Source: an uncultured bacterium
GTDB lineage: Bacteria > Cyanobacteriota > Vampirovibrionia > Gastranaerophilales > Gastranaerophilaceae
Direction of reading: 5' to 3'
Assembly (NCBI GenBank): GCA_900554385.1
Contig: USHE01000036.1
Coordinates: forward strand, 1 to 13,142
Length of the DNA: 13,142 nucleotides
Made by a program: the position numbers and the translations under genes. Shown piece after piece: positions 6,588 through 13,142 of this stretch; the first letter of the stretch is position 1; each line of letters starts with the position of its first letter. The notes below the pieces were generated by a model, which worked only from the letters and a program-made list of their open reading frames with translations, was not told the DNA's origin and searched no databases.

Positions 6588-7931
6588 TTATTGAGATATC
6601 ATTTTATCTTTAAACGGTTTTTTCTTAGCGTTGATTGCGTGCATTATATTACTTATTAAATTTGCGATATCGTCATTATTGTCAATTTCCTGTGCTTTTT
6701 GGGCGTACTCAAGAGCCTTGGACAAGTTATTGCTATTCATCTCAACTGCAGCAAGGTTATAATATGCTATAAATTTTTCATCTGGAGTTTGTGATAATTC
6801 AAGAGCCTTTGTTAATGCAACAATAGCTTTATTTTTCTTCCCAGCTTCTGCATATATTATTGCAAGATCTAAATATCCTCCGGGCAAGTGTGGTGCTTTT
6901 TTTATATAATCTTGAGCTTCTTTAAGTTTTTCGTTTTGCATATCCTCACGGGTTCCAAGTATAACCGGCGGATATATAAGTTTTTCGTTGTTTATTTTTG
7001 ATATTGGAACACTGCTTATATCCGGCATAAGGTTGTAAAGAAGCGTTACAGTATTGATGTCTTTTGACGAAATATACTGAAATCTGCTTCTGAAACGAGT
7101 ATATATACTATTTTGTTCTTCTTCGTTAGACATAAACATCAAATCATCAGTGCTGTAACTATGCCCCATTATGCCAAGTGCGTGTCCTATTTCGTGCAGA
7201 ATTGTATTATACAATTCCTTATCCGAAAAATAATTGCCATAAGCATCTTTGTCATACAAAGTTATTGTCATTTTTTTTAGAATATTATTTTTTATTGTTG
7301 GTTCTGTGTAGGCAACAACGTATCGGCAGCCGTTTTTAGTGCAGTTATTTTCTGGCAGCGGAAGAAATTTAATCACAATCTGAGCATCTTTAACATTATT
7401 TACGAAGTCAAATTTCAGGAATTGTGTTGAGTTTTGCCATTGATAGAATGCTTTTGTAATTTCAGCTCTATAGTAGTTAGGTAGTTTATCCTCTATAGGA
7501 AAATCTATACTTACTTTTAGCGGAAATGCAGAGGTATCCCAGCGCAAAATTTGAGATCCGTAAGGTGTTTGTTCAATGTAATTGTGTCCGTAAGTTTTTC
7601 TTAATTTTCTGTTCCAAAAATCAACTTGTACTATCGCAAGTCGTGCCGCACTATCGTATGCTTTATCTTTTGAAAGTTCAAACATTTCTTTTTGAACATC
7701 ATAAGTAGGTTTGTTAGATGCAAGCGATAAAACATAATTGTACCTGTATTCTTTATTTTTAGGCTTAAGAGTTTTTGCTATACCAATATGTTTGTGGGCT
7801 GCTACGAAATCCTTTGCCTTATATTCCGCTAATCCTTTTTTAAAAAAGAAATTTGGCAATAAGTTCACTACAAAAATGCTGGCAATGACCATAACTGCCA
7901 GTATAGATAAAACAGTAATGTTTTTACGCAT
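6588..7931 (-). CDS. Membrane-anchored matrixin-like metalloprotease with TPRs
   Basis: The protein has 447 residues. An uncleaved signal anchor or signal peptide spans about residues 7-25. A TPR-like segment covers about 26-75. The protease domain spans about 115-305 and carries the metzincin zinc site HEIGHALGIMGH, with His246, Glu247, His250 and His257. It is followed within a few residues by DLMFM, the likely Met-turn (Met265 or Met267). Two or more TPRs lie at about 350-430. Matrixin-type proteases are zinc endopeptidases that normally act outside the cytoplasm, so the catalytic part is probably periplasmic or surface-facing. There is no obvious cysteine-switch prodomain. The ATG lies inside the end of scpB (eight-base overlap) with AAGGAT just upstream, so translation is probably coupled. 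Target proteins are unknown. Confidence 0.85.
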   Translation of the reverse strand: MRKNITVLSILAVMVIASIFVVNLLPNFFFKKGLAEYKAKDFVAAHKHIGIAKTLKPKNKEYRYNYVLSLASNKPTYDVQKEMFELSKDKAYDSAARLAIVQVDFWNRKLRKTYGHNYIEQTPYGSQILRWDTSAFPLKVSIDFPIEDKLPNYYRAEITKAFYQWQNSTQFLKFDFVNNVKDAQIVIKFLPLPENNCTKNGCRYVVAYTEPTIKNNILKKMTITLYDKDAYGNYFSDKELYNTILHEIGHALGIMGHSYSTDDLMFMSNEEEQNSIYTRFRSRFQYISSKDINTVTLLYNLMPDISSVPISKINNEKLIYPPVILGTREDMQNEKLKEAQDYIKKAPHLPGGYLDLAIIYAEAGKKNKAIVALTKALELSQTPDEKFIAYYNLAAVEMNSNNLSKALEYAQKAQEIDNNDDIANLISNIMHAINAKKKPFKDKMISQ

Positions 7932-8439
7932 TATCCTTAATTCCTTTATCGACTTCCAATAACTTCGCCAAAGAGCGGGTATCTCCTTTTAGTTTAAAGT
8001 ATTCAGCAAATTTTGGAGTTGTTTTAAGGTTATAGCTTCTTCCGTTTTTATCGCGATTTCTGCTGATTAAACCTTTATCAAGGAGTTCCTGAACATGTTC
8101 ATAGGCTGTAGAACCACGCAATTCTTTTAAATCGGACTGTCTTATTGGTTCTTTCAAGGCAATAACTGAAAGTGTGCGTAGAACTGCAGGTTTTAATTCT
8201 ACCGGACATAATTTTTCAACAATATCCATGTGTTCTTCTTTAACTTGCAGAATATAGCCGTTTTCATCGTCAATTTCCAGTGCGCCAGAGCGTGAAGCAT
8301 AGTCCATAATTAATTCTAACATTGCTTCTTCGGTTTTTTCTATATCTTCTTCATTTAAAATTTCAGCGATATCTTTTATGGAAAGAGCTTGTGCCGTTGT
8401 AAATAAAACAGCCTCAATCCTAGCTTTCAACTGTTCCAT
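7924..8439 (-). CDS. scpB: Segregation and condensation protein B
   Basis: ScpB dimers bind ScpA and modulate the SMC ATPase in the bacterial condensin that compacts and separates chromosomes. The sequence shows the two winged-helix pattern of the family: an N-terminal half beginning EQLKARIEAVLFTT and the region LKPAVLRTLSVIALKEPIRQSDLKELRG, split here as LKPAVLRTLSVIAL / KEPIRQSDLKELRG, followed by LLDKGLISR. It is about 171 residues long, normal to slightly short for the family. I prefer the ATG at 8439 over the in-frame GTG at 8445, because AGAGG lies five bases before the ATG but directly abuts the GTG. It overlaps the end of scpA by 20 bases and the matrixin start by eight, so the operon is translated as a tightly coupled block. 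Confidence 0.92.
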   Translation of the reverse strand: MEQLKARIEAVLFTTAQALSIKDIAEILNEEDIEKTEEAMLELIMDYASRSGALEIDDENGYILQVKEEHMDIVEKLCPVELKPAVLRTLSVIALKEPIRQSDLKELRGSTAYEHVQELLDKGLISRNRDKNGRSYNLKTTPKFAEYFKLKGDTRSLAKLLEVDKGIKDNA

Positions 8440-9229
8440 TTTCACCTCTAACTACATACAAATCAGAATAAAATTCTTCCTGAACCAAATCATAATCAGA
8501 TTCTGCTGATAAAAATAATAACGCAATATATGCACTTATTTTATCCATTCCAAGGAGTGTAAGTTCATTTAATTCAATTTTATCCTGTCTTTCAAAAATC
8601 TGTCCCAGATTATCTTTTAGTCTTAAAACACAATCTTCAATATACTCCTCGTGCGCAAGATTAATAATGTCGTCAGGAGTAAATCTTGCGTAAGAACGAA
8701 CTCTATTTTTAGCTCTTTCATGAGCCTGTTTTAAAGATTGTTTCTTTTCTAATTTTTCATAAAATTCCAACTGGCGAATCAAATCTCGCAAAGTTACAAC
8801 TCGATTTCTGTTTAAACGAACACTAGTGCGTCGTTGCAAAACATCATCAATTGTCATTGCGTTTGCGGTTGGAATATAGTCTTCTTCAGGATATTCGAGC
8901 AAAAATCCATCATCATCAAATTCAAGATTATTTTCAGGCTCATCTTGAAACTGCAACACGTCAACACCATCGAGTACTCTGGATTTCATATTTAAAAGTA
9001 CTGATGCAAACAGCAATGTTCTTCCTGTAAGGCGAAGGTTTTGGGATTTCATTTCACAAAGATGAGCAAGATATTTGTCTGTAATATCAACAATGTTAAT
9101 ATTCCACGGATCAATCTTACCTGCTTTTGCCATGTTAACAAGAAAACCTATACCCTCATTATCGACATGTTTTTCTATTTCAGGTAAATCTATTTGGTTA
9201 TAACTTAGTATTGCTGCTTCACTGCTCAT
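8420..9229 (-). CDS. scpA: Segregation and condensation protein A (kleisin)
   Basis: ScpA is the kleisin that bridges the two SMC heads and holds ScpB. The 269-residue protein has the N-terminal SMC-neck-binding helices (GFLVNMAKAGKIDPWNINIV, then DITDKYLAHL and LLFASVLLNMKSRVL). An acidic linker lies around residues 100-120, and a C-terminal winged-helix ends near SAYIALLFLSAE. The usual FEGPLDLLL opening is replaced by NEGIGFLVNMA with a DPWN motif, which I associate with cyanobacterial-type ScpA. The ATG at 9229 overlaps the smc stop as TAATG, so smc and scpA are translationally coupled. It ends with TAG at 8420, inside scpB. Confidence 0.92.
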   Translation of the reverse strand: MSSEAAILSYNQIDLPEIEKHVDNEGIGFLVNMAKAGKIDPWNINIVDITDKYLAHLCEMKSQNLRLTGRTLLFASVLLNMKSRVLDGVDVLQFQDEPENNLEFDDDGFLLEYPEEDYIPTANAMTIDDVLQRRTSVRLNRNRVVTLRDLIRQLEFYEKLEKKQSLKQAHERAKNRVRSYARFTPDDIINLAHEEYIEDCVLRLKDNLGQIFERQDKIELNELTLLGMDKISAYIALLFLSAESDYDLVQEEFYSDLYVVRGENGTVES

Positions 9230-10854
9230 TAATCTCTTAATTTAACTCCCGTTACTCTTGTGATACCTTTTTCTTTTTGAGTTACACCAATTGTCCTATT
9301 AGCTGATTCTATCATAGGTTTTCTGTGACTAACTACTATAAATTGCGTATCTTTTGACTGGCTCTGCACCATCTGTGCGATACGTTCAACGTTCATTGTA
9401 TCCAAACTTGCATCAACCTCATCAAAGGCATAGAACGGTGATGGCATATAACGCTGAATTGCAAATACAAATGCTAATGCTGTAAGTGCTTTTTCTCCGC
9501 CTGACATACTTTCCAAACGCTGTAATTTCTTATCTCTAGGCTGAGCCTCTATTGTAAGACCGCCATTAAGAGGGTCATCAGGAAATTCAAGTTTTAACTC
9601 CCCTTCACCCTCTGATAACTGATGGAATACAGCTTTAAAGTTTTCATTTATGTTGTTATAGGTTTTCATAAATGTTTCTTTTTTCAACTGTTCATATCCA
9701 TGCATTCTTTCTAAAATTTCTTTGCGCTCTTTCGAAAGAACTTCTATTTGTTCTTTGATTTCCTGCTGGCGGGCAAGCTTTTCTTCATAAGTTGTAAGTG
9801 CGCGCATATTAACATCGCCAAGCTCTTGCATTTTTTTATCTAAACGTTGAATTTTTGAGGTTATTTCATCCACAGACATTTCCACAGGTTCAAGCTTGTT
9901 TATCTCAACCCCTGAATCTTCAAGTTCTTTTTTAGCATTGTCTAACTGCGGTTCTAATTCCCTGCGTCGAGCCTTAAATGATTCGATTTGCTCGCCTATT
10001 CTTTCGATATCACTCATTCTGATATGTTTTTGTTTTTCCATCTCAATGAGTTCTGCATTAATTTCGTCACGCTGTTTTAAAAGTTCTCCAAGTTTTTCTT
10101 CAATTACTGCAATTTCTTCTTTCAAAACGTCGGTTTTTTTATTTAATTCCTCTATTTCTTTTTTGAAAAGTTCTTTATCTTGTTCAAGCTTTACATTTGC
10201 TTCATTTTTTGCAGTAATTTCTTCTTCTTTTGTATTAATCAAGCTTAAATTAAAGGCAATTTCACGTTCAAATTCGTTTTTGTCGTTTTGAGTCTGCATT
10301 AATTGTGCTTCAAGACGTTTTATCTCGTGTTCGACACCTTCTGTTTTTTCTTTTAAATCTTTCAAATCCTGATTATCTATCAATTTTTCAATTTCTTCTA
10401 TTTGAGCTTTTATGTCTAAAATACTGTCATAAACCTCAACATTTTTTTCTTCAAGTTTGTCTAGTTTTTTGTTAAGTTCTTCAATTTTAGGTTCTGCATT
10501 TTTAACAAATTCAGCTTTTTCTTTAAGAATATTTTCGCTGTTTTCGTAATTACGCTGCATATTATCAAGCTCAACTTTAGCCTTTGAATGTTCGCTTACA
10601 GCATCGGAGTAGTTTTGTCTGATAGTTTGCAATTTACTTTCAAGTGTATTCTTTTTATTTTCAAGTGTACCTAGTCTTTGTTCAAGTTCTTTAACTTTTC
10701 CTTTGAATTCTTCAAGTTCGGCGTCATCGTTTTGAGAGAAGCTTAAACCACTTTTTCTCATTGAACCGCCCGTAATAGCACCGGATTTTTCAAATAATTC
10801 ACCGGCAAGAGTAACCATTCTGTATTTACCGATTAATTTTTTAGCGCATTCCAT
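9229..10854 (-). CDS. smc: SMC, C-terminal part: rest of hinge, coiled coil, ATPase C-lobe
   Basis: This 541-residue frame is the direct continuation of the upstream SMC frame. The same frame stays open through 10855-10983 back to the TAA at 10984. It holds the second half of the hinge (to about the ITGGS motif), a long Glu/Lys-rich coiled coil, the ABC signature SMSGGEKAL and Walker B FYAFDEVDASLD, then a D-loop and SHRKPM switch. If translation restarted at the ATG at 10854, the first 43 codons of this half hinge would be lost, and no good SD precedes that ATG. It therefore looks like part of a single interrupted gene of 1163 codons rather than an independent gene. It ends TAATGA, overlapping scpA. 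Confidence 0.9.
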   Translation of the reverse strand: MECAKKLIGKYRMVTLAGELFEKSGAITGGSMRKSGLSFSQNDDAELEEFKGKVKELEQRLGTLENKKNTLESKLQTIRQNYSDAVSEHSKAKVELDNMQRNYENSENILKEKAEFVKNAEPKIEELNKKLDKLEEKNVEVYDSILDIKAQIEEIEKLIDNQDLKDLKEKTEGVEHEIKRLEAQLMQTQNDKNEFEREIAFNLSLINTKEEEITAKNEANVKLEQDKELFKKEIEELNKKTDVLKEEIAVIEEKLGELLKQRDEINAELIEMEKQKHIRMSDIERIGEQIESFKARRRELEPQLDNAKKELEDSGVEINKLEPVEMSVDEITSKIQRLDKKMQELGDVNMRALTTYEEKLARQQEIKEQIEVLSKERKEILERMHGYEQLKKETFMKTYNNINENFKAVFHQLSEGEGELKLEFPDDPLNGGLTIEAQPRDKKLQRLESMSGGEKALTALAFVFAIQRYMPSPFYAFDEVDASLDTMNVERIAQMVQSQSKDTQFIVVSHRKPMIESANRTIGVTQKEKGITRVTGVKLRD

Positions 10855-10983
10855 ATCTTCAACAACAATTGTGTCGCCTACGGCGTAATAAAATGCGTTG
10901 ATATATTCGTCGTCAAAATCTACAAGGTTAATTGCAAAATCAATTACGCCCTTATCTTTAGGTAACGAAAGACGTGTCGGGGC

Positions 10984-10986
10984 TTA
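10984..10986 (-). other. In-frame TAA in the SMC hinge
   Basis: Codons on the minus strand read AAT AAA GTT CAA TAA GCC CCG ACA, that is N-K-V-Q-stop-A-P-T. This lies inside the hinge, just after the conserved TTFIPLN strand. Both sides are recognisable SMC in one uninterrupted frame. It would be codon 579 of 1163. Confidence 0.85.
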
Positions 10987-12720
10987 TTGAACTTTATTTA
11001 ACGGAATAAAAGTTGTTCTGCCGCCGCCTGATGATTTCAAAAGTTCAATGGCAACCGAGGCAACATGTTCATCATCAACAACGATGTGAGCCATTCTGCC
11101 GCCGAATGCGACTTCCATTGCAGTTGAATATTCTTTATCAACAGTACCAAGCTTAACCAACGGTGCATGAACCCCGCGAAGTTTGGCGTTCATAACCGTA
11201 TCAATTGCATTTCCCATGCTTGCTTGAGCCATCTGCTTTGTAGCTTCCATTCTCGAAAGCTTGTTATACGCCATCCTGATATTATAGTTAATATCATTTA
11301 TTTCGTTATTTGTTTTATCCAAATCCTGCAGAGTATTCTGTTGAATTGTTTTAAAATCCTGTAATTCTTTGCCGAGTTCCTCTACCTGTTCTTTTTTAAG
11401 GTCAAAGTTTGAGGTAAAATTTCCTTTTAATTCTTCAAGTTCATCAAGCTTTGTTTTTGCAAGTGAAAGTTGTTCTGTTAACAATTTCAACTCATTTTCC
11501 AACGGATATTTTTCTTTTAAAAGGTTATTTTCTTTATCTTGAAGATTTTCAAGTTCTTTTCTTAAGCTGTTACGGCGTTCAATATGCTGTTCTGCCGTGC
11601 TGTTTAACCCTGTCATATCTTCAAGAATTTTCTTTAACTCATTTCGTTTTGCAACGATATCAAGTTCAATTTTAGCAATGTTGTCTTCTTTAAGTTTTAT
11701 ATTTAATTTTGTATTTTCAATTTTTTGTTTATGGTTTTCAATACCGTTTTTTGCATTTTCAACGGTTTTCATGTTTTCAAGAATTTGTTTATCAGCAAAA
11801 TTAAGCGCATTATGTTTGCGGTCAATTTCACCTTTCAAAGCTTCTTCCTGACGTTTTAGTTCAAGCTGCTGAGCTTCGCCTTTTTCTTTTACGAGTTCTG
11901 AAATTTCCTGATATTTTGACTTTATTAAAGTTAGGCGTTCATCTAAATCTTTATTTTTAACTTCTTCTTCTTTTTTCTTTTTGGTAAATTCCAAAATATT
12001 TGTGTGAGCCTGTTCGAGATTTCTTTTCAGGTCAAAGAAGCGAACTTTCGTAATCTGGCTTTCAAGTCCGTTTTTTTCTTCTCGTAATTTTTGGTATTTA
12101 ATAGCGACTTCTCGTTCTTCTTTTAACTGCTCAAGCATTGAATCAATTTCATTAAGTATTACTGATGAACGCTCAACACGCTGTTCAACGTCTGTTAATT
12201 CATTGGTTGCCTGATCTATTCTGCGGTCAAAGTCTGCTATGCCAGCAATTTCGTCAATGATTTTGCGTCTGTTTTTGGGGGTACAGTTTGTAATTCCTTG
12301 AACATCGCCTTGCATCATAACATTATAACTGTTAGGGGTTACGTTGTATTTTTCAAGAATTGCATGGACATTAGTTAAGGTTGTGACACTGTCATTAAGA
12401 TAATAGGTACTTGCGTAACCTTGAGAAGACTTTCTGATACGCCTTGCAATGCTTAAATCCTGTCCGTCTTCCATTTCGCCAAACGTAACTTTTACATAGG
12501 CTTCATTTCTTTTTGTATAAGTAGAGATAAAGTGTGATAAGTTTTCTGCACGAAGCTCGCCTGCGTTTGCAAGTCCAAGGGCAAACAAAACGCTGTCTAT
12601 AATATTACTTTTACCCGAACCGTTTGGACCTGAAACAGTTGTAAAACCTTTCAACATAGGAATTTCCGAGCGGTTGGCAAATGATTTAAAATTATCTATT
12701 TCCAGTTGTTTTATGTACAT
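10984..12720 (-). CDS. smc: SMC chromosome partition protein, N-terminal part, ends at in-frame TAA
   Basis: SMC is the ATP-driven core of bacterial condensin. The 578 codons contain Walker A GPNGSGKS (residues 31-38), the Q-loop around Gln137 (MMQGDV), a coiled coil from about 170 to 495, and the first part of the hinge from about 502 (GVHAPLVKLG, then AFGGRMAHIVVDD and TTFIPLNKVQ). The frame then meets TAA, with the remaining half of SMC continuing in frame. As written the product lacks the ABC signature, Walker B and half the hinge, so it could not dimerise or hydrolyse ATP normally. Joined, the length is typical for SMC. The start at 12720 has AGGG six bases upstream and a near-consensus promoter; scpA, scpB and the matrixin follow. 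Confidence 0.92.
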   Translation of the reverse strand: MYIKQLEIDNFKSFANRSEIPMLKGFTTVSGPNGSGKSNIIDSVLFALGLANAGELRAENLSHFISTYTKRNEAYVKVTFGEMEDGQDLSIARRIRKSSQGYASTYYLNDSVTTLTNVHAILEKYNVTPNSYNVMMQGDVQGITNCTPKNRRKIIDEIAGIADFDRRIDQATNELTDVEQRVERSSVILNEIDSMLEQLKEEREVAIKYQKLREEKNGLESQITKVRFFDLKRNLEQAHTNILEFTKKKKEEEVKNKDLDERLTLIKSKYQEISELVKEKGEAQQLELKRQEEALKGEIDRKHNALNFADKQILENMKTVENAKNGIENHKQKIENTKLNIKLKEDNIAKIELDIVAKRNELKKILEDMTGLNSTAEQHIERRNSLRKELENLQDKENNLLKEKYPLENELKLLTEQLSLAKTKLDELEELKGNFTSNFDLKKEQVEELGKELQDFKTIQQNTLQDLDKTNNEINDINYNIRMAYNKLSRMEATKQMAQASMGNAIDTVMNAKLRGVHAPLVKLGTVDKEYSTAMEVAFGGRMAHIVVDDEHVASVAIELLKSSGGGRTTFIPLNKVQ

Positions 12721-12755
12721 AATTATCCCTAAATTACGGCTAATGCCACATATCT

Positions 12756-12784
12756 ATTATGCAAGATTTGTGAATTCTTGTCAA
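12756..12784 (-). promoter_or_regulatory. Promoter of the smc-scpA-scpB operon
   Basis: On the minus strand a perfect TTGACA (12784-12779) is followed by 17 bases and CATAAT (12761-12756). Predicted start is near 12749, giving a leader of about 29 bases containing the AGGG ribosome site. This is the best sigma70-type promoter in the window. Confidence 0.65.
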
Positions 12785-12809
12785 AATGTTAAAGCCTTCT
12801 TAATATAAT
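12778..12809 (+). promoter_or_regulatory. Divergent promoter toward the VWA gene
   Basis: TTGTCA (12778-12783) is 17 bases before TAATAT (12801-12806) and 20 before a perfect TATAAT (12804-12809). Its -35 hexamer covers five of the six bases of the smc -35 hexamer on the other strand. Inverted CTTAA/TTAAG arms (12799-12803, 12811-12815) flank the -10 region and could bind a regulator, though they are short. Confidence 0.4.
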
Positions 12810-12825
12810 CTTAAGGGGGGACTAT

Positions 12826-12870
12826 ATGTTATTGAGAAAAATACAGATTTATAAAATGGTGAATTTATGA
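12826..12870 (+). CDS. Possible 14-codon leader peptide coupled to the VWA gene
   Basis: ATG at 12826 encodes MLLRKIQIYKMVNL and ends with TGA at 12868-12870, overlapping the VWA start codon as ATGA. A G-rich ribosome site AAGGGGGG (12813-12820) lies five bases upstream, stronger than anything directly before the VWA ATG. That suggests ribosomes load here and pass to the VWA gene by termination-reinitiation. The peptide is basic and hydrophobic with no recognised family. It could be a regulatory leader or simply a translational enhancer. Confidence 0.4.
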   Translation: MLLRKIQIYKMVNL

Positions 12871-13142
12871 AAAATTTCTTTTTAGTGCTAATTTTACTTT
12901 GTTTGCCAGTATTTGCTGGAGAATACGGTGTTTACAGACCAGATAATTACAAATATTCTCAAACCAACGGAGAGATGACGTTATTTATTCTTGATTTCTC
13001 TAATAGTATGACGGAATATTTGGACGGCGTGAGTAAACTTGACTTAATGCTGTCAACAATGCGTCAAATACTTCCTTCAATAGACAAATACAGCCTTATC
13101 GGACTTCGTGTTTACGGGCATAAGATGGGCTTTACTCCTGTC
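12867..13142 (+). CDS. Secreted von Willebrand factor A domain protein, N-terminal part
   Basis: Ninety-two codons are present before the right edge. The N-terminus has a short signal peptide with a lysine, a hydrophobic core and a probable signal peptidase I site after LPVFA. The mature part opens into a VWA domain: TLFILDFSNSM supplies the DxSxS metal-ion adhesion site (MIDAS) at about residues 43-47, and SLIGLRVYGHK is the following core strand. VWA domains bind ligands or partner proteins through a divalent metal. The protein is exported, but its partner is unknown and the C-terminal architecture is not visible. A TAA at 12852-12854 limits the start; the ATG at 12867 overlaps the leader ORF stop. 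Confidence 0.8.
   Translation, partial: MKNFFLVLILLCLPVFAGEYGVYRPDNYKYSQTNGEMTLFILDFSNSMTEYLDGVSKLDLMLSTMRQILPSIDKYSLIGLRVYGHKMGFTPV

Noticed and set aside
8439..8445. GTG at 8445 as the scpB start
   Set aside because: The AGAGG ribosome site directly abuts it. Spacing fits the ATG at 8439 instead.
9896..10291. 131-codon plus-strand ORF opposite smc
   Set aside because: It is a Ser/Phe-rich mirror of the Glu/Lys-rich SMC coiled coil with no ribosome site. The same holds for the other plus-strand ORFs within the kinase, FAD, matrixin and smc genes.
9229..12720. Natural two-subunit split SMC
   Set aside because: The break falls inside the hinge rather than at a domain border. The intervening 43 codons remain in frame and hinge-like, and the downstream ATG lacks a good SD.
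1..13142. Genome-wide reassignment of TAA to an amino acid
   Set aside because: The TPR, FAD, matrixin, scpB and smc genes all end naturally at TAA at the expected family length. TAA is the ordinary stop here, so only site-specific read-through or error remains.

Overview
The window is AT-rich, tightly packed bacterial DNA with no RNA genes, mobile elements or CRISPR arrays that I can see. Several features suggest a cyanobacteria-related, non-photosynthetic lineage of the Melainabacteria/Gastranaerophilales type. ScpA has the DPWN-type N-terminus that I associate with cyanobacterial ScpA. TPR proteins and TPR fusions are prominent. A small membrane HExxH protein begins MKVTFTG, and an N-terminal 'FTG/FKG' start is common in proteins of that gut lineage. 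This assignment is inference from memory and was not tested.

Layout, left to right: (1) 1-688, minus: N-terminal part of a LeuA/NifV-type condensing enzyme, cut by the window edge. (2) 689-830: divergent intergenic region with a good sigma70-like promoter driving (3) a 530-residue all-TPR protein (831-2423, plus), preceded by an overlapping 16-codon leader ORF. (4) 2412-3254, minus: membrane-associated HExxH protein, convergent with and overlapping the TPR gene, with a TTG start set by a strong Shine-Dalgarno (SD). (5) 3306-5084, minus: sensor histidine kinase interrupted by an in-frame TAA in the N-box. (6) 5126-6499, minus: FAD-dependent dehydrogenase of the COG2509 kind. (7) 6588-12720, minus: condensin operon smc-scpA-scpB with overlapping genes, followed without a gap by a membrane-anchored matrixin-like metalloprotease with flanking TPRs. 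smc also carries one in-frame TAA, in the hinge. (8) 12721-12866: compact divergent promoter region whose two -35 hexamers lie on almost the same bases. (9) 12867 to the end, plus: secreted von Willebrand A (VWA) protein, cut by the edge and preceded by a 14-codon leader ORF.

SMC, ScpA and ScpB form the chromosome-organising condensin complex. The matrixin is translationally coupled to scpB but probably acts outside the cytoplasm. The kinase, oxidoreductase, TPR and VWA genes have no obvious shared pathway.

The strongest oddity is the pair of clean, single in-frame TAA codons in two otherwise intact, conserved genes (smc hinge, kinase N-box). TAA is also the normal terminator of most genes here, so general reassignment is excluded. 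Remaining explanations are sequence error or strain polymorphism, recent nonsense mutation, or site-specific read-through. A second theme is promoters set extremely close to start codons, with predicted leaderless or near-leaderless transcripts and tiny leader ORFs overlapping the main start.
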